Assembly: GCA_007126855.1 (NCBI GenBank)
Contig: SLAK01000457.1
Location: 1 to 19,445, forward strand
Direction of reading: 5' to 3'
DNA: 19,445 nt
From: Dehalococcoidia bacterium
Lineage (GTDB): Bacteria; Chloroflexota; Dehalococcoidia; Tepidiformales; Tepidiformaceae
Numbering within the stretch: the stretch's first letter is position 1; each line of letters begins with the position of its first letter. The notes under the pieces were generated by a model. The model was given only the letters and a program-made list of their open reading frames with translations, did not search any database and had not been told where the DNA came from. The position numbers and the translations under genes are program-made. Shown here piece by piece: positions 14,478-19,445 of this stretch.

Positions 14478-15530
14478 TCAGGGAACAAACTCGGAAACCT
14501 TGACCAAATGGAATCCGCGGGCTTTCAATCCGTTGACCATGGCGGGCAGAGCATCGAGGGTTTCGTAGCCGCCCAGGTGCATGATGACGATGGAGCCGCC
14601 GCGGGCGTTGGTGACGACGCGGTCGGCCATCTGGGCTGCGGTGGGGCCACCCTGGTCGATCGGACGCCAGTCGCCGCTGTCGATGTCCCACATGATGGTG
14701 TAGGGATATCCGGCGGCGCCGACGACGCGGAGGACGCGGCTATCGACTGCACCGAAAGGCGGGCGGAAGAGCGGGCGCATGGGAAGGGTGGTGTGCTTCG
14801 CCACGGATGTTTCGGTGCTGGATAGCTCGGAGCGGATCTGGGCGTCGGAGATGGTGGTGAAGTCGGGGTGGGAATAGCTGTGGTTGCCGAGTTCGAAGAG
14901 GTCGCGGTGCTGGTCGATGAGGCGGAGAACCCGGCGGCCGTCGTCGTGCCAGGGATTGTCGGCCATGGCGCCGGTCATGAAGATGGTGGCTGGCACCCGG
15001 TTGGCGATGAGCCAGTTCATGATGTCGACAGCGGGCTCGACGCGGCCACCCATGTCGAAGGTGAGGGCGACCTTGTTGGAGGTGCGGGGGCCGTGGTCGA
15101 TGCGCGTGCTCGGGGCCGTGGAAACTGGTGTGGGCGTAGGAGTGGGCGCCGGCGTTGGTGTCAGCGGGGGCGGTGGCGTCGGGGTGGGGGTCGGGGGCAG
15201 CTCGGGGATAAAGATGACGGCCCCGGCGCGGAGCTGCGTGGGGTCGGGGATGTCGTTGAGCTCCTGGAGGATTTCGACCGTGGTGCTGTAGCGCCGGGCA
15301 ATGGAAAAGAGGGTGTCGCCGGGCTGGACGGTGTAGGCGAAGGTGCCGGGCGGCGGCGCAGGTGTTGGCGTTGGGGTAGCAGGCTGTGGCGTGGGCGACG
15401 GTGTCGGGGCCGGCGCGGGCGTATCCACCGGCGTTGGCGTGGGTTCGGGCGGATCGTCGTTATTGCCGCAGGCCACAGCGAGCGGCAGGACAAGGATGAG
15501 CAGAGCGGCAATTCGCGCCCCCACGTGCAT
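14478..15530 (-). CDS. LysM-polysaccharide deacetylase lipoprotein (copy 2)
   Basis: A 350-residue paralog of the downstream gene with the same architecture: signal helix with lipobox LAVAC (Cys21), a long Thr-Pro linker, LysM at ~65-109 (YTVQPGDTLFSIARRYSTT), a second Thr-Pro linker to ~140, then a NodB/CE4 domain. CE4 motifs are LTFDMGG (Asp159, Met160), HSYSH (His217, His221), RPLFRPPFG, WDIDSGDW, and VIMHLGG. The ATG at 15528-15530 follows GGAGG at six bases and gives an ideal signal peptide; the frame continues far upstream but without protein character. Expected at the outer face of the membrane, bound to wall glycan. It is probably the first gene of the tandem. Divergent from the aquaporin with a 150-base spacer in which I see no clear promoter. 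Confidence 0.87.
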   Translation of the reverse strand: MHVGARIAALLILVLPLAVACGNNDDPPEPTPTPVDTPAPAPTPSPTPQPATPTPTPAPPPGTFAYTVQPGDTLFSIARRYSTTVEILQELNDIPDPTQLRAGAVIFIPELPPTPTPTPPPPLTPTPAPTPTPTPVSTAPSTRIDHGPRTSNKVALTFDMGGRVEPAVDIMNWLIANRVPATIFMTGAMADNPWHDDGRRVLRLIDQHRDLFELGNHSYSHPDFTTISDAQIRSELSSTETSVAKHTTLPMRPLFRPPFGAVDSRVLRVVGAAGYPYTIMWDIDSGDWRPIDQGGPTAAQMADRVVTNARGGSIVIMHLGGYETLDALPAMVNGLKARGFHLVKVSEFVP

Positions 15531-15680
15531 GACCAGCCTCCAGTGCTCCGCCTCTTGCATTATGCGGGCGAGCTGGCTGGCATGTAGCGGCCGTTCGGAC
15601 CAGCTTCGGCGGTGCTGGTGGCGCGATGATGGGAAAGCGCTGATTAATTGTTCGTTAGCGTCGAGGGGGGATAGTTCGGA

Positions 15681-16367
15681 TTGGTGTTCCGCCCGCGACC
15701 CCGTATTGCCGCCTATCTCGCCGAAGCCATCGGCACCTTCGCGCTGGTGTTCGCCGGCGCCGGGGCGTTGGCGGTGGACGTTGCCAGTGGCGGCGCGGTT
15801 GGCGGCGTGGGGGTGGGCCTGTCGTTCGGGCTGGTGGTGATGGCGATGGTGTTCGCCGTCGGGCATATTTCTGGCTGCCACATCAACCCTGCGGTGACGA
15901 TCGCGTTCCTGGCGACCGGGCGCATTTCTGGCGGGCGGGCTGCGCTCTACATCGCCGCGCAGCTTACCGGGGCGGTGCTCGCGGGGCTGGCGATCATCGT
16001 GATCGTTGGGACGGAGGGTGACGCGGGCGCCTCGGCGCCCCGGATGGGCGGTGCGGGAGATGCGCTGCTCGCGGAGTTCATCCTGGCGTTCTTCCTGGTG
16101 TTCGTGGTGTTCTCGGTGGCGACGGACCACCGGGCGCAGGGCGGCATGGCAGCGATAGCGATCGGCGGGTATGTGGCGGTGGCGGCGACGGGCTGGGGGC
16201 CGGTTGCGAACGCGTCGATGAACCCGGCGCGCAGCTTTGGCCCGGCGGTTGTGGCGAACGTTTGGGATGCGCACTGGATCTACTGGCTTGGGCCGATCGC
16301 GGGCGGCCTTTTGGCGGCGTTCGTGTATGAGCTGCTGCGGGAACCGCCGTCCCGAGATCCGCGTTAG
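15681..16367 (+). CDS. Aquaporin (MIP family)
   Basis: A 228-residue six-helix channel with both half-helix loops: GHISGCHINPAVT and ANASMNPARSFGPA. Compared by eye with E. coli AqpZ, the filter residues would be Phe (in LSFGL), Ala where AqpZ has His174, Ala where it has Thr183, and the conserved Arg. That is a wider, less polar filter than a strict water channel, so small uncharged solutes may pass; this is inference from an ungapped hand alignment around the second NPA. The start is TTG 15681 or GTG 15684, with GGGGGG at 15665-15670 upstream; no ATG suits. The product sits in the cytoplasmic membrane. The P450 gene follows on the same strand after a gap of about 210 bases. Confidence 0.9.
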   Translation: MVFRPRPRIAAYLAEAIGTFALVFAGAGALAVDVASGGAVGGVGVGLSFGLVVMAMVFAVGHISGCHINPAVTIAFLATGRISGGRAALYIAAQLTGAVLAGLAIIVIVGTEGDAGASAPRMGGAGDALLAEFILAFFLVFVVFSVATDHRAQGGMAAIAIGGYVAVAATGWGPVANASMNPARSFGPAVVANVWDAHWIYWLGPIAGGLLAAFVYELLREPPSRDPR

Positions 16368-16581
16368 CGGGCGAACACGTGGGATTGCCGCGAAATTTGC
16401 GGACAGTTTACCGGCGCTCAATCTCTTTACCATCGAAGGATGGCAGACTCCGCCGAGCAGCTCCGCACCACCGATCCCCGCCTGCGCGGAGCTGTGGGCG
16501 GCCGGCGCCGCCGCGCTCGACCGGCTGGCGCCTGGCCGCCACCCTCTGTACAAGCGCGCGCAAACTGTGCACGCTCTTAAG

Positions 16582-17838
16582 ATGATTTCGGCCAAAGCAC
16601 TGTTCCGTTCCGCAGCAATCCAATCGCTGACAGGGTGGGAACGCCTGAGGACGGGCGTTTCGTACTTCCCGCTGGACGACACGTTCCAGCAGAACCCGTT
16701 CCCGACCTACGCGCGCCTTCGCCGGAAGGACCCGGTGCACTGGAGCCCGACCGTGAACGCCTGGGTGCTCTCGCTTTACGAGGACGTCGACGCGACGCTG
16801 CGGGACTTCAAGCGCTTTGCCAACGATTCCCGTAAGACCAGGGGCGAGCCACCTCCCGGGGAAGCGCCGGAAGCGCCGAGCATGCTCAGCCTTGACCCGC
16901 CCGATCACACGCGGATGCGCGCGCTGGTGAGCAAGGCGTTCACACCGCGCGCGGTGAGGGCGATGGAGCCGCGGATCGAGGAGCTGGTGCACGAGCTGCT
17001 CGACGAACTGCCCGAGGGCGAGCCGGTGGACATCATCGCGGGCCTGGCCTACCCGCTGCCGGTGATCGTGATCGCGGAGATGATCGGCGTGCTGCCCGAA
17101 GACCGCGACCGCTTCAAACGGTGGTCGGACGTGATGGCGCGGACGCTGGAACCGACCATCACGCGCGAAGAGCTATCGGAGGCGATGGATGCTCGGGACG
17201 AACTGATCGAGTATTTCCGGGCGGTGATCGAGGAGCGGCGGAAGAACCCGCGCGAAGACCTGGTGTCGTCGCTGGTGGCCGCGGAGGAGGAGGGCGACCG
17301 CCTGAGCGAGGCGGAGATGTATTCGACGCTGATCCTGCTGCTGGTTGCGGGGAACGAGACAACGACGAACCTGATCGGCAACGGGCTGCTCGCGCTCTTG
17401 CGCCACCCGGACCAGTACCAGCTTCTGCGCGACGACGCTTCGCTGACCGAATCGGCGGTTGAGGAGATGCTCCGCTACGACAGCCCGGTGCAGACGGACG
17501 CGCGGTTTGTCCTGGAGGACGTGGAGTTGCGGGGGAAGGTGCTCCGCCGCGGGGACCAGGTGTTGCAGCTCATCGGGTCGGCGAACCGTGACCCGCGCGT
17601 GTTCCCGGAGCCGCGGAAGCTGGACATCACGCGGGAAGAGAACAACCACCTGGCTTTCGGGCGGGGCATCCACCACTGCCTGGGGGCGCCACTGGCGCGG
17701 ATGGAGGGGCGGATCGCGTTCCGGGCGCTGGCGGACCGGTACCCGCGGATCGCGCTTGCGGACCCGGCGCCGCGCTTCCGCGACCAGGTGGTGTTGCGCG
17801 GCCTGGAGGCGCTGCCGGTGGTGCTTCACCGGGCCTAG
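16582..17838 (+). CDS. Cytochrome P450
   Basis: A soluble-type bacterial P450 monooxygenase, 418 residues from ATG 16582. Motifs are the I-helix oxygen-activation segment LLLVAGNETTTNL (residues 253-264), the K-helix ExxR in VEEMLRYDSP (Glu295, Arg298), and the heme loop LAFGRGIHHCLGAPLARME with Cys366 as iron ligand. The family closest by eye is the CYP107/CYP125-like large bacterial class; the substrate is unknown. No ferredoxin or reductase gene is next to it. The start is uncertain: the sequence before the entry motif DDTFQQNPFPTYARL is about 30 residues longer than usual, and the same frame stays protein-like back to about 16489 without a start codon (see findings). ATG 16582 has only a weak ribosome binding site. 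Confidence 0.9.
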   Translation: MISAKALFRSAAIQSLTGWERLRTGVSYFPLDDTFQQNPFPTYARLRRKDPVHWSPTVNAWVLSLYEDVDATLRDFKRFANDSRKTRGEPPPGEAPEAPSMLSLDPPDHTRMRALVSKAFTPRAVRAMEPRIEELVHELLDELPEGEPVDIIAGLAYPLPVIVIAEMIGVLPEDRDRFKRWSDVMARTLEPTITREELSEAMDARDELIEYFRAVIEERRKNPREDLVSSLVAAEEEGDRLSEAEMYSTLILLLVAGNETTTNLIGNGLLALLRHPDQYQLLRDDASLTESAVEEMLRYDSPVQTDARFVLEDVELRGKVLRRGDQVLQLIGSANRDPRVFPEPRKLDITREENNHLAFGRGIHHCLGAPLARMEGRIAFRALADRYPRIALADPAPRFRDQVVLRGLEALPVVLHRA

Positions 17839-17871
17839 CCGAATGGGATTCTTACCGGTACGCTAAAACTT

Positions 17872-17889
17872 CACCCTTGCGTAAGGGTG
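17872..17889. promoter_or_regulatory. Inverted repeat upstream of the ABC transporter
   Basis: CACCCTT-GCGT-AAGGGTG is a perfect 7-bp inverted repeat with a four-base centre, 33 bases before the ABC start. Flanking it are TTCACC (17870-17875) and TAGTTT (17893-17898), 17 bases apart, which could be weak -35 and -10 boxes. A dyad between such boxes is how MerR-family activators are arranged, which is suggestive for a drug-type exporter. A simple P450 terminator is unlikely because no T-run follows. Confidence 0.4.
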
Positions 17890-17921
17890 TGGTAGTTTCG
17901 GTGGCTTGAGGGGTACCGTCC

Positions 17922-19445
17922 TTGCGTAGCCTTGCCAGGCTGATTCCGTACTTCCGTCGTCACTTCGGGTCGCTCGGCTTCGCCTTCCTGTGCGCGATCC
18001 TTGCCTCCGGGTTCGTGATGGCGGCGCCGCTGGTGACGGGCTGGGCGATCAATTTCGGCCTCGCGCCGATCCGCGGCGAGCCAGACGCGCCGGGGGAGCC
18101 CGCGCCGATTATTGGCTTCGATGGCAACGAGAGCTTCCTGGTGCTGGCGGCGCTGGGCGTGGTGTGCTTCGCGATCGCGCGCGGCTTCAGCGCCTTCGGG
18201 CAGCAGTTCCTGGCGGAATCGATCGGGCAGAAGGTCGCGTACTCGATCCGGAACGACATCTACAGCAACCTGCAGCGGCTGAGTTACGCCTACCACGACC
18301 GGACGCACACGGGCCAGATCATGTCGCGGGCAACGCAGGATGTGGAGAACATCCGCATCTTCGTGAACATGGGTTTCATCCGGCTGTTCTACATCGTGCT
18401 GCTGGTGGTGATCGCGACGGCGGGCATGTTGCTGATCAACTGGCAGCTTGCGGTGGTGAGCTTCCTCACGATCCCGATCATCGCGTGGCGGTCGATCGCG
18501 ACGAGCCGGCGGATGCGGCCGGTGTGGCAGAAGATCCAGGAGAACCAGGCCGAGATGACGCAGGTGGCGGAGGAAGGGCTTTCGGGCATCCGCGTGGTGA
18601 AGGCGTTCAGCCAGGAACCCTACGAGAGCCAGAAATTCCGCCACGAGGCGCAGGAGCAGGCGGACCTGAACTACAGCCAGGCGAAGTTGATGGCGCAGCA
18701 CGCGCCGCTGATGAACGGCCTTTCGATGCTGCAGATCGCGATCACTGTGGGGGTGGGCTCCTATTTCATCCTTCACGACACGCTGGAGGCCGGCAGCCTG
18801 CTGACCTTCGTGCTCTGGCTGAGCCTGCTTCAGATGCCGATCCGCTCGCTGGGGTTCGTGATCAACGTGACCTCGCGGGCGATGAGTGCGAGCGACCGCG
18901 TCTTCGAGCTGCTGGACGCGCGCTCCGCGGTGGAGGAGAAGCCGGGCGCGGTGGAGCTGGTGGACCCGAAGGGGCATGTGCGGTTCGAGAACGTGAGCTT
19001 CGCGTACGACTCGCTGGGGCCGGTGCTGGAGGACATCAGCATCGATGCGCCGCCGGGCAAGGTGGTGGCGCTGCTGGGCCCGACGGGGAGTGGCAAGTCG
19101 ACAGTGGTGAACCTTATCCCGCGCTTCTACGACGTCTCGGAAGGGCAGATCACGATCGATGGCCAGGACGTGCGCGACCTGAGGATCGAGTCGCTGCGGC
19201 GGGCAATCGGGATCGTGCAACAGGATGTGTTCCTCTTCGTCGGCACGATTGGGGAGAACATTGCCTATGGCCGGCCGGACGCGACGAAGGAGGACATCAT
19301 CCAGGCGGCGAAGGCGGCGCGGATCCACGACTTCATCGCCAGCCTGCCCTACGGCTACGACGAGTGGGTCGGGGAGAACGGCGTGACGCTTTCCGGGGGC
19401 CAGAAGCAGCGCATCGCCATCGCCCGGACACTGCTGCTGGACCCA
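17922..19445 (+). CDS. ABC exporter half-transporter, TMD-NBD (cut at right edge)
   Basis: A fused permease-ATPase of the MsbA/LmrA/BmrA type, with 508 residues visible and the end missing. The transmembrane part (~1-330) has six hydrophobic segments with a short periplasmic insertion near residues 47-60. The ATPase part has Walker A GPTGSGKST (386-394), Q-loop IVQQDVFLFVGTIGENI, and signature LSGGQKQR (490-497); the window ends in RTLLLDP, just inside Walker B. The start is TTG 17922, since an in-frame TGA lies at 17907-17909 and GAGGGG (17908-17913) is eight bases upstream; no ATG or GTG is available before the first helix. Expected to work as a homodimer, or with a second half-transporter just to the right, exporting lipids or drugs. 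Substrate unknown. Confidence 0.93.
   Translation, partial: MRSLARLIPYFRRHFGSLGFAFLCAILASGFVMAAPLVTGWAINFGLAPIRGEPDAPGEPAPIIGFDGNESFLVLAALGVVCFAIARGFSAFGQQFLAESIGQKVAYSIRNDIYSNLQRLSYAYHDRTHTGQIMSRATQDVENIRIFVNMGFIRLFYIVLLVVIATAGMLLINWQLAVVSFLTIPIIAWRSIATSRRMRPVWQKIQENQAEMTQVAEEGLSGIRVVKAFSQEPYESQKFRHEAQEQADLNYSQAKLMAQHAPLMNGLSMLQIAITVGVGSYFILHDTLEAGSLLTFVLWLSLLQMPIRSLGFVINVTSRAMSASDRVFELLDARSAVEEKPGAVELVDPKGHVRFENVSFAYDSLGPVLEDISIDAPPGKVVALLGPTGSGKSTVVNLIPRFYDVSEGQITIDGQDVRDLRIESLRRAIGIVQQDVFLFVGTIGENIAYGRPDATKEDIIQAAKAARIHDFIASLPYGYDEWVGENGVTLSGGQKQRIAIARTLLLDP

Noticed and set aside
16440..16580. Separate 46-codon ORF from ATG 16440
   Set aside because: Only its first part looks protein-like. 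The later codons are poor, so it was treated as a possible displaced P450 start and not as a gene.
15531..16682. Upstream extension of deacetylase copy 2 to a 734-residue protein
   Set aside because: The extension lies antisense to the aquaporin and P450 genes and is Arg/His-rich. ATG 15530 gives a lipoprotein signal and has GGAGG upstream.
17871..19328. 485-codon minus-strand frame opposite the ABC transporter
   Set aside because: It is rich in His, Arg and Asp and lacks any fold pattern. The sense strand carries an intact ABC transporter with all motifs.

Overview
The window is about two-thirds G+C, densely coding, with no tRNA, rRNA, CRISPR array or insertion sequence that I could see. 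The gene mix points to a Gram-positive-like or monoderm high-GC bacterium. It includes an F420-type luciferase-family oxidoreductase, an Erm-like rRNA methyltransferase, a CIRCE-controlled groES-groEL operon, LysM lipoproteins with long Thr-Pro linkers, and a soluble-type P450. My best guess is a Chloroflexota lineage near Dehalococcoidia/Tepidiformia, but this is inference and an actinobacterium is not excluded.

Layout. (1) 1-2880: the N-terminal part of a leftward gene cut by the window edge, which carries an LQRxxGNxxVQRL motif; divergent from it, an MFS transporter, then a luciferase-like flavin/F420 oxidoreductase. (2) 2890-5806: an Erm/KsgA-type rRNA adenine methyltransferase on the minus strand with possible regulatory hairpins in front of it, a 65-residue CxxC...CxxC zinc-ribbon-like protein, phosphoglycerate mutase (gpmA) and oligoribonuclease (orn). 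The gap between gpmA and orn holds a strong inverted repeat next to an extended -10 box, a candidate small structured RNA. (3) 5880-6511: a VapBC-type toxin-antitoxin pair. (4) 6655-8212: a 57-residue unknown protein overlapping the start of an amidase-signature hydrolase. (5) 8358-10515: CIRCE operator, groES, groEL and a clear intrinsic terminator. (6) 10573-13437: a LOG-family protein and a ClC chloride transporter carrying CBS and TrkA-C-like regulatory domains. (7) 13434-15530: two tandem minus-strand paralogous lipoproteins, each with LysM, a Thr-Pro linker and a NodB deacetylase domain that lacks the usual second Asp of the TFDD motif. (8) 15681-19445: an aquaporin, a cytochrome P450 whose start is uncertain, and an ABC exporter half-transporter cut by the right edge, preceded by a compact inverted repeat.

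How it fits together. Most of the window is chromosomal housekeeping and envelope or stress functions: chaperonins, glycolysis, RNA decay, ion and water transport, wall modification. There is no single large pathway. The units that look functionally coupled are groES-groEL, VapB-VapC, the small ORF with the amidase, the LOG-ClC pair (12-base gap) and the deacetylase tandem. The less ordinary items are the left-edge fragment, the zinc-ribbon mini-protein, the gpmA-orn intergenic structure, the erm leader structures and the variant deacetylases.
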